Assembly: GCA_016987375.1 (NCBI GenBank)
Contig: PJRA01000160.1
Location: forward strand, 1,737,501-1,798,370
Length of the DNA stretch: 60,870 nucleotides
Source of the DNA: Brachionus koreanus
Taxonomy: Eukaryota; Rotifera; Eurotatoria; Ploima; Brachionidae
Direction of reading: 5' to 3'
The notes beneath the pieces were generated by a model that saw only the letters and a list, made by a program, of their open reading frames with translations, did not search any database and had not been told where the DNA came from. Both the position numbers and the translations under genes were made by a program. Shown in pieces: positions 10,651-23,100 of the stretch; within the stretch, counting starts at the first letter, position 1; each line of letters opens with the position of its first letter.

Positions 10651-12864
10651 CTATTTTTTTTTAAATGGTAGCATTTTTGAAACAAGGCTTGATATTGAAT
10701 TTCTTAAATTTTTATTCATTAAGTAAATGACTAAAAATTGTGAACAAAAAACAGCGTTATTAATTATGAGAACTAACCAAAAAATTTTATTTAATCCTAG
10801 ATTTTTTTCCTGAAATGTGACAACTAAATTATTAATAAAAATAAAATTTTTTAGCTTTGTATAACAGAGATAAATATTTGGAATTCTTGACACTACAATA
10901 AAAAGACTGTTAAAAATAATCAAAAAAATATTTTTTATAAATTTTTTTTTTGATTTTCTTAAATCTTTGATTTCTCTAAATTTCCTTTTTAATTTATAAC
11001 GATAAATAAAAATAATAAGTTTAATATCTATTAAAAATAATGAAATAATAATTAATATATGAAATATATCTTGTGAAATGCTTATTTTGAGTTTCAGAGA
11101 ATCCAACCAACTTTCAAATTTTTTTTCGAATATAACAAGTCCAATAAAATCGAAATTAAAAATAATAGAAAATAAAATAATCAGTGGTAACATAACTGAG
11201 TAGGTCTTGTTTAAAATATTGCTTAATTTAATTGATTTTTGATTTGTAATTAGCAGATACCTTTCTATAATCATTAAATAAGTCGCCAACAAAGCACCAG
11301 TTATTGAAAAAAATGTAATTGAATTAACAATTCTGTATTTAATTAGAATAAGTATTGTATTTTCTAAACGAAAATCCATATCACAAGAAAAATCCTCTGG
11401 TAAAGTCAAAATTTCTGATGAAAATTTACACACAATGTTAAAAATTAACGTTGTTAAAGAGATTATTTGGAAACAAAATTGAATTTTTAAATAGTCGTAC
11501 ATTTTTTCTTTGTAATTGTGAATAATTAATGAAAAATAGCCAAAAGATATGACAGGAAGTCCTATCATAAAGATCAAAAGCATAGTAAAAATTTCCAAAA
11601 TAATCAGCGGACAGGTTGTTATGATATTATTATCGCAGTCAAAAAGATAGTCAGATTCATCCAAGTCAATTTTTCTACAACTGAATATTTTTTGACTGAA
11701 ATTGCACTGATTTACACGCTGTTCAATATCTTCAAAGCAGCTTGAAATTGGAGTCGTTTTCATTGAAATGCTAGCTTGATTTGATCTGAAAAATGACTCT
11801 AGCTTATGATTTAATAGCAGCCAAATTATTGTACAGGTGCATGTAAAATTTTTTTTTGATTTGATTATTGGAAAAACCATGTGTTTGTGTGGAAAATTAG
11901 CAAAATAGCAGAAATCCTCATCCGGATAAGAGTAGCTTTGTTCTGGATCATTTAAGACTAAATATACTTTTGAAATATAATATTTACTTGCTTTTTTTAA
12001 ACTTAAGCCTGAACAATCACTCAAATTATTGATTGTTGCATGAATGTTTAAACTTTTCATCCATATATTTTGGGAATTTTTCAAAAAGAATTTAAAGTTG
12101 TTAATTTGCAAATGAAATTGTTCAAGACTTGCTAAATTTGTAAAACAATCGCCATCTATATCACTGATAATAGAATTGTAAACTGAAATCTTTTTTGTAT
12201 TCGAATGAATCAAAAGACTAAAAAAATTTTTCCTAATCTTTCCATTCATTCCATATATTTTTATTTGATCAATTTTTGTGTTTGAATAATAATCTAAGTA
12301 GTCTAGGATTGGCAAATTAATAAAATTTGGATAATTTTTAGCATTAGAAAGTTTTAAAATTCCAATGTTTGATGAATAGAATATTAAAGGACAAAAACTA
12401 CTTGGAAATGTTACATTATAAAAAATCAGATATGGTCGATGGCTGTTTTTTTGGTTTGATTTCATTTTTTTAATAAAAAAATTAATCAAATAAACACAGT
12501 AATCTCTATTGACCAAACTGGTTCCATTAAAATAAAAATCTAAATAGCTATCGTGGATCTCATCAATAAAGTTTTCTAATGGAAAATTATGCATGTAAAA
12601 CTTGGATACATTTTTAATAATAAAATTTGAAAACAAAAGTCTTGAATAATTTTTTATTCGTCCGATAAAAAGTTGATTGTACGATAGATTTATAGAAACA
12701 TTTTTTTTAGTCATTAATTGATCGAAAAATTGTTGATTTAAAGTTATGTCTCTGTTATAAACGCATTCTAAATTGTTAAAATCATCCATTACACATCTTG
12801 TATTAATTGTTTTTAAAAGAAAACAAAAGAAATAAATCTTAATATTCATCTTAAAAAAATTCAA
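10651..12864 (-). CDS. Orphan 7TM receptor with large Cys-containing, LRR-like ectodomain
   Basis: Intronless gene of 737 residues. A signal peptide (about 1-24) leads an ectodomain of about 390 residues rich in Asn-x-Ser/Thr sites. It has irregular leucine/isoleucine-spaced segments and, at 339-350, an LRR C-cap-like NFTCTCTIIWLL followed by further cysteines (376, 387, 396, 410, 418). Seven hydrophobic helices follow at about 418-447, 457-480, 505-533, 555-580, 599-622, 642-667 and 692-716. Helix 3 ends in ERY (534-536), matching the D/E-R-Y motif of rhodopsin-class GPCRs, and the third intracellular loop and C-tail are basic. The layout recalls LRR-containing GPCRs, but the ectodomain is too diverged to number repeats and no ligand can be named. 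Confidence 0.7.
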   Translation of the reverse strand: MNFFKMNIKIYFFCFLLKTINTRCVMDDFNNLECVYNRDITLNQQFFDQLMTKKNVSINLSYNQLFIGRIKNYSRLLFSNFIIKNVSKFYMHNFPLENFIDEIHDSYLDFYFNGTSLVNRDYCVYLINFFIKKMKSNQKNSHRPYLIFYNVTFPSSFCPLIFYSSNIGILKLSNAKNYPNFINLPILDYLDYYSNTKIDQIKIYGMNGKIRKNFFSLLIHSNTKKISVYNSIISDIDGDCFTNLASLEQFHLQINNFKFFLKNSQNIWMKSLNIHATINNLSDCSGLSLKKASKYYISKVYLVLNDPEQSYSYPDEDFCYFANFPHKHMVFPIIKSKKNFTCTCTIIWLLLNHKLESFFRSNQASISMKTTPISSCFEDIEQRVNQCNFSQKIFSCRKIDLDESDYLFDCDNNIITTCPLIILEIFTMLLIFMIGLPVISFGYFSLIIHNYKEKMYDYLKIQFCFQIISLTTLIFNIVCKFSSEILTLPEDFSCDMDFRLENTILILIKYRIVNSITFFSITGALLATYLMIIERYLLITNQKSIKLSNILNKTYSVMLPLIILFSIIFNFDFIGLVIFEKKFESWLDSLKLKISISQDIFHILIIISLFLIDIKLIIFIYRYKLKRKFREIKDLRKSKKKFIKNIFLIIFNSLFIVVSRIPNIYLCYTKLKNFIFINNLVVTFQEKNLGLNKIFWLVLIINNAVFCSQFLVIYLMNKNLRNSISSLVSKMLPFKKK

Positions 12865-13803
12865 AATTAATCTGAAGAACTAAAAAAAATTTGCTTCTTT
12901 TAGCAAGCATTAAATTCTTAATAGCAAGCATTTTTTAACTAAAAAAAAAGAAATATTTTTAATTAAAAATAGTTTTTATTATTTTCGATTTTAAGATCTT
13001 ATAGTTAAAATTCTATAAAAAATAATTAACTAGTTTAAATATTTTAAAATTTCAAAAAAGCAATTATTACTTGTGCAATCTCGAAAGTAATTCAACTGAG
13101 TGTATGTGAGTATAACCCTAATTCTTTTCTAAGACACTATTCAATCCTTACTCGAATTAGACAAAAAAAAACTGACCGAAGAAATTTAACCTATAATTTA
13201 ATTTAAGGAATATATTGACTAAAAGAAATAATGAGGAAAAATGGATTTCTTTATTCAAGATTGATAAATAGCTTTTTGTGATTAAGAAACCGATGTTGAG
13301 AAATGCAATGCTTTCAATTTAGAATAATATCAATTTGATTTTTATTGAGTTTGTAAGAAAAATTTGAGAATTTAATGAAAATTTAACCATTTTTTCAAAA
13401 AATTAATTCATGTTTAAATTTAAATTTACAAAATTAACTATTTTTTAATATTAAAATTTAATTTAAATTAAATAAAAGAAGCATTTATCGTTCGACTATG
13501 ATAAGTACGCTACAATATTGACGGACCTTGGAAATTTAATTGAAAATAGACAACTGTAATTTTAAGTTACTATTTCAGAAATTAAGCTCAATGATCTTAA
13601 AAGTAAAGATAGATTTTAACAGTAAAAAAAATTAATCAAATGATTCATCATTTAAACTTAATGAGCTGTTTGCATTGTTTGTTTGAAGCATTTCAAAAAG
13701 GCTAAAACAGTTTTTTAAATTCTTTAATAATTTCGCTTTTAAAAGCATGTCATTAAAAATTTATTTTTTATTTTTTTAAAATAAGTGCTCAATTTTGAAT
13801 AAA

Positions 13804-13841
13804 ATGTCATATTAAAATAGAGTACTCTATTTTAATGACAT
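13804..13841. repeat. Near-perfect palindrome
   Basis: Bases 13811-13836 are a perfect 26-bp palindrome (ATTAAAATAGAGT and its complement) with no spacer. The flanks ATGTCAT and GACAT extend it. It is non-coding; a zero-loop palindrome of this length is unlikely by chance but its role is unknown. Confidence 0.7.
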
Positions 13842-14202
13842 GTCAATAATTAGGATAATTACATTATTTAATTTAAATTTTTCGACTACATCACTTATTC
13901 TATTTTAAAATTGAATTTAAAATTCTATTTTAATTTTTTTAATTTTTTTGGCTTAATTTTCCTGAAAGCTAACTTGAAAAAAAAATTTCCAACGAGTAAT
14001 AATTTATAAAATTATTTATTTCAAATAGAATAATGTCTCATTCAATAATTTTATTCTATCAATTACCATAAGTGACGTTTAAATAGAAAGATATTCTTAA
14101 TTAAAATTTGAAAAGATATTAAAAATAATAATTTAACCATTTTATATTGATTTAATAGTAAAATGATGTATTTTGTTGAATCTGAAAAGATAGTTTAACT
14201 TT

Positions 14203-14424
14203 TTAACACTAGAGACACCAAACGAGTCATTTTGACTCATTTGAAAAATTTTTAAATTCTCGTATCTTTTGAATAGTTTTTTCAAATAAATATATCTTTT
14301 TTGATTCATGTAGATTTTAAATTTTTTTTTAAAAAATAATATTACTTTATAGATTATTAAAGTTTTTTATAAAATATCTTTGAATTAAAAAAATGTGAAA
14401 AATGTTTAGTGTTTCTAGTGTTAA
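14203..14424. mobile_element. piggyBac-like MITE, copy 1 (222 bp)
   Basis: It is bounded by TTAA on both sides (14203-14206, 14421-14424). The terminal inverted repeats start TTAACACTAGAGACACCAAA and TTAACACTAGAAACACTAAA. Twenty-one bases in from the left end is the small palindrome GAGTCATTTTGACTC (14224-14238). Length, TTAA ends and the internal palindrome match the element at 23829-24050. It has no coding capacity, so it would need a transposase supplied in trans. Confidence 0.75.
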
Positions 14425-16002
14425 ATTCAATGAACTAAAAAGCTAATAAATAAACAAAATGTTCTTAAAAATGTCAATGTTTTATTTTTGACAAGTATTA
14501 TTAATTTATTGCTCAAAAGCTTATTTCAATGTAGTGATTTCATTATTTTTTAGTTTATTGTCTATTTTTTTTTACTTTGTGTACAAAAAATTAAAAGTAA
14601 ACTTCAACAAAATTACAAATTTCTGTTTTTCTAAGGCTTTCTTTCCTTAGTCACATTAAAAGCTTATTTCTTTGGTTCAATTTCGAAAATAAAATAGCAA
14701 CTAGAAATTGTTAGACAATATTGATTGACTGTCAATGCTATTAAGCGATAGCAAAAATAATGTCCCAAGTAAAACCAACAATTTCATTTATGATGTATGC
14801 TTACCTTGAGTTAAACCTTTATACTTACTTGAATTACTTGAATCAAACCACTCTTTTTTAAAATATCCAAGAATCAAATTTTCAACTTGTTCACAACCAG
14901 TTTTAAGCCATATTTTATTCGAATAAACTTTGAAAGTAAAATAATAAAGGTCAATGTGGAAGCTACTATTAATTTAATTTAAAAAAAATATTTAATAAAC
15001 ATATTTTAAATTTTTATTTTTTATGCTATTTTTTTGATTAAGGTATTATTTTGATATTGTATTAAATATAATGCAATTTGAGTACTAAAGCTGAGTGAGA
15101 TTTTAATTAAAAATATTTTGATATTAGAAACTACATCAACTAACAGACATGATAACAATGGTTCATTAATCTATTTGAGGTAAAAACAAATATGCTAAAT
15201 CTAATACTCGTCTGTATCTTTAATGAGATAAATCAGCTTGTTAATTTTATCAATATATTGCATCAATGGTCTTTAGTTTTCTTCTGATTTTACTTCAAAA
15301 AAATGATAAATTACTATTTAAAAAATTATTTATGGAAAGTTATTGACTAAAATAAGATCTTGTAAACAATCTTGACTTATTCAGTATAATAATTTAAAAA
15401 TTTTATAAATATCAATACAGTAAATTTAAAATTTATATTGACTTGTTGTGTTTCAGAAAAAATTGATTAATGAGATCCAAGTTAAAGAAAGCTAAAAATT
15501 AAATATCTTCTGAAATTGCATGTAAATTTAAATGTTTTTTCTTATTAAATAATGATAGATGTAATGTGTGGGCTACTAATATTTTTGAGACAATGAACTA
15601 TGGGACAAAAGCATGATTCTCAGCACCAAAATCATCGTTTTATTAAAATGCTTTTAAATTTAGTGTTTTTATAAAACATTTATCTGTATTTGATATAGGA
15701 AAATAATCCTTTTAAAGTAATAATAAATATTGAAAATGACACACATCAACTGTATTTAGATTTGAATTATATGAAAAAAATTAAAATAATGATATTAAGT
15801 GAATAAAATTTTTTTCATTATAATTTTATTTTTAGATATATAGTAATCAGTTTCTGCAAATTTTGTTGCAGATCGGTCCTCTTTAGTGGTGAGACCTTCA
15901 CGTGGTTGAAGAGCAAAATTAAATAAAATATTTTAACTGTAATCTTTGTACAACAATGGCATTTTCAATACAATTTTTAAAATTTTTATTTCTAAAATTA
16001 TA

Positions 16003-17068
16003 CAATGGTTTGAAATTTTTAAATGAAAGTCAAAAACTTCTCTGGTCCTCTAGTGATAAATGACATAAATATCAATATGGTTTTATGAAGTTTGGTACAA
16101 AATAACAAAATAGAACAGAAATTAATGCCTAAAAAGCTCTTAATTTTATAAAAATGATTGGATTTTTTTCTGAAGACTTTTAGTTAGTTCTGAAAATGCA
16201 ACAAATTGGAACATAGATAATTGCATCAAAAGTTAAAGTCTACTAATATACCTGCTTTTTATCTTTAAAAAAAAGCTTTAAGAATATTTAACATTCTGTT
16301 CTATTCTATTATACTAAAATTAACAAAAAAAAAATTAAACTATTTCTATTGACTCACAATTGAAGTTATCTAAGAATACTTATAGATTTAACAAGTAGAA
16401 CTATTAAATTTATCTGAAATTCATCTTTTTGAGTTACTTAGCGTAAATTCAATATAAATAAATATCCTTTTATGAATTTTATTGAAAACTTTTAGTTCCT
16501 TGTTTTTGATATTTTAGCAATTTGTTAAAAAAAGGTACTGGTGGGTAAATTAAATTTAAATCCTAAAAAAATAATTTGAAAAAATTTGCAAAATTATGGC
16601 AATTACTAGTTAATTACTAAAATTATTTTTTATAGTATAAAACAAAGGTTTGAAATTTTTAAAAAGATGCCCAAAACTTCTCGAGTCCTCTCGTGATAAC
16701 TGTTTTAGATAACAATTTAACATTGCCTTAAAGGCGTTCATTGAAATAATAATAATTATTATTTAAAATATTTTTAAACACTCACAAAAGAGGTTAAAAA
16801 TAAAGAAAAAAAAGCAAGCAGAAAATTTACATTTAATTAAAAACCATCCTTTTGGGTAACTTAAAGTAAACCCAATATAAATAAAGATCATTTTTTGAAT
16901 TGTGCTGACAACTTTTGGTTTTTTATTTTTAATCTTTTAAACTTTTAAATTCAATTAAATAAGATAACAAAAAAGTTATCATAAAAAACCTAACAATTTT
17001 GTTAAAAAAAGGTACTGTCATGTAAAATAAATTGAAATGCTAATAAAATAATTTGAAAAAATCATTAA
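16003..17068. repeat. Diverged tandem duplication just upstream of Dicer
   Basis: Unit A (16003-16610) and unit B (16643-17068) share the same order of blocks. They begin with GGTTTGAAATTTTTAAA, followed by an ACTTCTC..GTCCTCT.GTGATAA block. Both then have a GTAA...CAATATAAATAAA block and a TTGTTAAAAAAAGGTACTG block. Unit A is longer because it carries the dispersed repeat at 16085-16262. Unit B ends about 110 bp before the Dicer ATG, so it probably overlaps promoter or 5' UTR. Confidence 0.65.
16085..16262 (+). repeat. Dispersed repeat R, copy 1
   Basis: A stretch of about 175 bp beginning GAAGTTTGGTACAAAATAA. It contains AATTAATGC..AAAAAGCT and ends after CAAAAGTTAAAGTCTACTAAT. The same ordered blocks occur at 53425-53606 and 60695-60870. 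It is non-coding; no inverted repeats or target duplication recognised. Confidence 0.65.
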
Positions 17069-17179
17069 TATTTTAATTATTCAAACTTGTCATTTTTGAA
17101 AACAGTATTTTTTTTTAATTTAAACATTTAACTAAAAAAAAAAAACAGTATTCAATTTTTATCTGAATTTTTACTCAAA

Positions 17180-20100
17180 ATGGATCATTTGGACGATTCT
17201 ATATTGGATAATTTTACATTTGAAAAATCCAAAAATTTGAGTCAAGAATTCAAATCTAAACAACCGTCATCTATTCAAAAGCAGTCAAATTTTCGTAACA
17301 AAAATACGGCAAACAAAAACAATGAAAGTCAAAAAAGTGAACGAATCAAATATCGAAAAACCAAGATAATGCCATGGGATATGGACATCCTTCGGGATCG
17401 TTTTACCCCACAACCATTTCAAGTTCAACTAATTGACTTTTATATAAAAAACTTGACCAATTGTGATGCTAAATTTAAAAACTTTTTGATTTTCATGCGT
17501 AATAAAGATTGGAAAAACTACCTCAAATTAACCCTATTGAAAGAGTTTCATGTTCGTCTTAGTGAAATCGAATATGAATTCGGAATAAAAAAATTTATTA
17601 TTTTAGTAACTGACATGGGATCGGAAACAAGTAAGTACGTTGAGTTGATCAATCGGCACACATGCTTAAAAATAGCCGGCATTGAATCCTATTTAATGAA
17701 CAATTTAGATCAAAGCTCTCTGAATAAATTAAAACAAGAAGCCGAAATTTTGATTATGAATGTGTCTGTTCTGGAAACATGGATAGTAAAGGGATTTATT
17801 CAACCAAGCGAATTGGCTTTGGCTATATTTGAAGAAGTTTCAGCAACCTTTCATAATAACTCTTACGAGAATATTTTGAATTTTTTAAAATCCTCAACAA
17901 GCAAACCAATAATTGTCGGCTTTGGCTCATTAGAAATAAAAAAGTCGACTCAACCTGATGAAATAAAACAGCATTTAGATCATTTAAAGAACATATTTTG
18001 TGCTGATTTTGTTGAAACAGCAACTGATTTGCTAGACACTAATAATTTATTCAAAGGCATTGAACCATTGGAACATGCTCAAGTATGTGATAGTGAAAAT
18101 TTAAAAATAAATGATAATTTTGAATGCAAACTAAGAGAAAAAATAAAAATCTCCTATCTTTATTTGGAAGAAATGAACAAATTCACAATACCCAATTTTA
18201 GTACCAACAATTTTAAAGACATTCAATCTTATATAAATCAACTTTGTGTTAGAGTATTGAATGAGTGTGTTTATTTGCTAAACGAGATTGGTATTTGGTG
18301 TCTGGCAAAATCTTTACTTCCATTCATTTGCCAATTGGACAAGTTAGCTAATTATATAGAAAACGCAGATCGTAAATTATACTCAAATGAAAATTTTATG
18401 ATCAACAATGATCAATTGTTTATTGATAATGAGAGTTATTCATATAAAATTTTAGAAAATCCATCGATACATCAAGTGCTTTGTCTCAAGTACACTTCAA
18501 CAGTATTGCGAGAGCTTCGAGAAATGTGCATCAAGCAATTTGTAAACAGCAAGCATCAATCAACAGGCAGCGATGATCCCATGGAAAATTTTCTCAATTC
18601 TTTCACAACACCCAAAGTGCGAGCACTAATCAGTATTCTAAAAGAGTCGAGTCTGAGCTCCAGTAAGATTAGTCCTGAAGAACTGTGCTGTTTGATCCTG
18701 GTCCAAAACAAACAAGTGGCCACTTCACTCAGTCTGCTGCTTAAAAAGCTTTCCAAAGAAGACCCGGGTCTGAACTACTTGTTTCCAAATTACATAATTG
18801 GACCTTCTGGGATAAAAACAGATGCCGATTGTTTGTCCAGCCAAGGCTCGGACTGCTTCAAACAAGAGGACATTTTGCGTAAGTTCTATTCAGGTGAATT
18901 AAATCTTCTCATTTGTACTTATGAAATGGAGGAAAAAATTCATTCGCCAAACTATGTCAATCTAATTGTTAGATTTAACTGTGGCCTATTGAGCCAAAGC
19001 ACAGACGAATTGCCTTTTGATTATTTTTCTTACATTTCTGTAAAAACTAGGGCCAAGTCAAAAAATTCTCACTGTCACTTTTTTGTAGAAAAAGAAAATT
19101 TTGAAAATTTTTTAAATCAATTTGGTAAATTTAAAAAAATTGAGTCTCTCTTAATAAACGAGTATTCTCATTTGATTGAATTAAATCGATCAGTTCATTC
19201 ATATTCAGTTAGCATAAGATCTTTTTTAAGCATTGAAAATTCAATTTATTACATAAATAAATATTGTTTACGTTTACCGAGCGATTCGTTGACTCAATTG
19301 ACGCCAAAAATAGAAATAGAAACAAGAAAAATGGCTGCCAAATGCCAGTATAAATGTACACTATTTCTTCCGATCAATTCAGGATGTAGACAACCAATCG
19401 AAAGCGAATGGTTCGATGAAGTAAAAATGGCAAAACTTAACGCCGCCTATGCAGCATGTTTGATTCTATTCAAGCTTAGTGAAGTCACTGAATATGCTGA
19501 ACCGGTTACTAAGGAAATATTCTATCGTCAAAAGCACAAAGCTGATTCAGACGATGAACGCGAATGGTCTCAGTTTAATTCATATTTTTCCAAAAATCCG
19601 GATAATTTAAATCAGTCTGTTGCCAATTATATGTCTCAAAGACCAGGCGGAAATAAAAGAAAGCAAATTTATAGGAAAAAAATGTCCGATAATTTGACTT
19701 GTACTAATTTAGTAAGCGTCCAACAAGCTTGTTATTTGTATGCCATCAAGTGTCAATTAACCACGCCACTTCAGCTAGAAAGTGCTTCAGGTCCGAAAAA
19801 AATAAAAGTTTTCGGAATATTGATAACAAAGCCCCTGTTGGAACTAGTCGATTTTCCCATATTCACTTCAATCGGAGAGGAAACAATTAGCATTAGCTTA
19901 ATTAAATCTGGAATTTACTTGACTCTCAATCAGCTAAGAATTTTGCGAGTATTTCACAAATTTATATTCTCCAATGTTTTACGAATGGAGGGCAGAGGCG
20001 CTTTTGCATCAAACATTCTCAATTACCCGGATCAAAAGCAAAATTCTAAAGGCTATTACATTTGCTTGTTAAATGAAACCAGCTTTGATTTAGAATGGAA

Positions 20101-23100
20101 ATTAATGGCTTCCATTGAAGGATGCTCGGACAGAACTTTGATGAAAGTGCCGGATTACGCTAGAAAATTCAATGATCAAGATGAAGAAGATCATTATGAT
20201 TCAAATCCGCCATTGTTTATGTTTAATGAAAATTTTTACCAAGATTCTGTTGTAGTTCCATACTACAGAAATATAGACATTCAGCCTCAATTTTATTGTG
20301 TAGCTCAAATAGACTACAGTCTAAATCCTCTTTCAGCTTTTCCAGTCTCCTCACATTCAAAGGTGTCCGCATTTGAAACCTTTTATGAATACTTTGCATG
20401 CAAGTATCGAATCCTAATCACCGAGCTGAACCAACCATTGCTAATTGTTAATCATCCATCGACCAGATTGAATCTTTTGACACCACGATACATGAACATG
20501 AAAGCCTGTGTGTTGCAAAAATCGTTTCATCAGGCGTTCAAATCGGACAAAAAGTCGTCCAACAACCAAATTTTTTTGGTACCCGAATTGGTAAATGTGC
20601 ATCCATTGTCATCCAGTGTTTGGCGTAGATCGCTTTGTTTGCCATCAATTTTGTATCGAATGAACTGTTTGCTAAATGTTGAAGAGTTTAGACGAGATGT
20701 TGCCAAATCAACAGGGGTAGGCGTGCCATGGTTTAGTGAGAAATTCAATCGGCTCGAATTTGTTTGGGACACTAGCCGAGAGATTGAAATAAGCAATTTG
20801 CCGGACAATGAAGTTGACATAGCTATGATTGAAAATGAGAAAAAAGCAAATTTTCAAGAGAACGAAATAGATCCAAAGTGGAATTTTGAAATAGGAGAGT
20901 GGGATTCAAATTGTTTAAATGAGCTGAATTCGGCAAACAAAAATTTGGATCTACAATTTATTGATTTCAAGTCAAACGAAATCGATGGTACACCGTCTGG
21001 ATGGAATGACGAAAATTTCAAGACTTTGTTCATTGATCCGAACGAAATGAATTTTTTGGTTGATGATATAGACAGTGAATTTGAAGATTATGATACTGAA
21101 GAAAAGCCACAAGAGCTGATCAAACAAGATGACAAATATGCTGAATTTGATGACGAAGAGGAAGAAGAAGAAGAACAATTAGATACTAATAAATTTACAA
21201 TTGATTTGACTACTTTAAAGGCAGATATGAAAAAAAAATCAGCAAAACTTTTATCAAAGTTAAGTGTTAGCTCAAATAATTGTAATTTGGTCAAAGGTTT
21301 GCTCGCAAACGGCATTGACACTGATCATTTAAAAACCACTCTAAAAGCAAATGAGCAAAACTTTGACTTCAGTTTAGCTAATTTAAACTATGATTCACTC
21401 ATTTTCAAAAATCAAAATTCAACTAAATTTAAATTAAATATTGATTTGGAAAATTTTACTAATTTAGAATGGATAAACAAGATTAAATTTAATTTTTATT
21501 CAAAAAATAGCAATGAATACGAAAATAGTTTAGAAAATTTTAAATTTATGCTAAAAAATAATAAAGCTGTCATTGATCAAATGGACAATATTGGTTTGAT
21601 TGAATCAAAATTAAGCTTTCCGTTGAGAAAAGAGCTTGTTGAAGAAAAAATAGGAAATTGTTGCATCATATCGAATGAGCGGAAAAAATCAATAAAAAAA
21701 AATCGTGTGAGAAAATTTGGCGAAGTTCTCTCAATCCGAAATACCGATTGGCAGTTTAACTTTAGTTTGGATGACGATTTAAATGACGAGTCTGGTCCAG
21801 GTCCGGCACTTTTGCTTCAAGCTTTGACTTTGTCAAACGCTGCCGATGGCTTCGATTTAGAGAGACTAGAAACTGTGGGCGATTCATTTTTAAAGCAAGC
21901 CGTTACAGTTTATTTATTTTTTACATATCCCAATATTCACGAGGGAAAATTAAGCTTTTTGCGCAGCAAACAAGTCAGCAATTACAATTTATATAAATTA
22001 GGCAAGAGAAAAAGACTCCAAGAGTTGATTATATCAAGCAAATTTGATCCATTGGACTCATGGTTGCCACCACTTTATGAAAGTGTGATAAATACGACCA
22101 ATTTTGGAAGCGAATTTTCCAACATGTTGTACACAAAATTGAACAATAGCTCAAAGATACAAGCTAGTAAATCTACGGAGAGAACAGATAAGTTTGACAA
22201 ATACCAAGATCATGTGTTGTCGGATAAGTCAATAGCTGATTGTGTTGAGTCTATAATCGGAGCCTATTTAATAACAAGTGGTCCCTATGCTGCTTTGCAA
22301 GTGATGTCATGGTTTGGTTTGGAAGTTCTGCCCAAGGCAAAATGTGAAGACGGCTCTGAAGTGTTGATTAATTTACCAAAAGTGCCAGAGCTCCAAATCT
22401 ACGATCCAGCCAAGTTAGAAGACTTGTTGTATGGTTTGGAAAATTTCGAAGCCTGCATTGGATATAAGTTCAAACAGCCAGCTTATTTGTTGCAGGCGTT
22501 TACCCATTCGTCTTATACATTCAATGCAATCACAGATTGTTATCAAAGACTAGAGTTTTTGGGCGACGCCATTCTCGATTATGTTATAACTCGTCATTTG
22601 TATGAAGATAAAAAAAGGCACTCACCAGGCGAATTAACTGATCTGAGATCAGCCTTGGTCAATAACAACATTTTTGCTTATTTAGCTGTAAAATATGAAT
22701 TTTACAAGTATTTTAAGTATTCCTCACCCACAATGTTTACCATTATTGACAATTTTGTGCGAAATCAAAAGAATAGAAATGATGAATTTGATATTGACGA
22801 AGAGGTAAGAGATTTTAAATTTAAAACAAATTAAAAAAAAAAGTCTAATTAATTTTGAAAAAATTTATTGATCTAAAAAACTAATTTAACAATAAAATCT
22901 TTTTACAGCCAGAAATAAGATTATTACAAGCAAAAAATAAATTTTCACACACAAAAATGATCCTGATAAAAACTACTCATGTTTTTTTTATTAAAATACA
23001 AAAATACATCACACGAAATTTTTCTCATTGCAGATAGACTAAATCATCTAGACTAAATATTTTTAGTTTTTTGTATTTTTAGGCGGTCTACGTCTCTTTG

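Larger units (their letters stand above)
12865..17179. other. 4.3-kb gene-free region upstream of Dicer
   Basis: No protein-coding frame recognised. It holds a near-perfect palindrome (13804-13841), a 222-bp TTAA-flanked MITE (14203-14424), a diverged tandem duplication (16003-17068) and one copy of a dispersed repeat (16085-16262). The Dicer promoter must lie in the last few hundred bases. Confidence 0.6.

Noticed and set aside
20530..21321. Minus-strand frames of 66-96 codons opposite Dicer
   Set aside because: Antisense shadows of a long, clearly coding exon.
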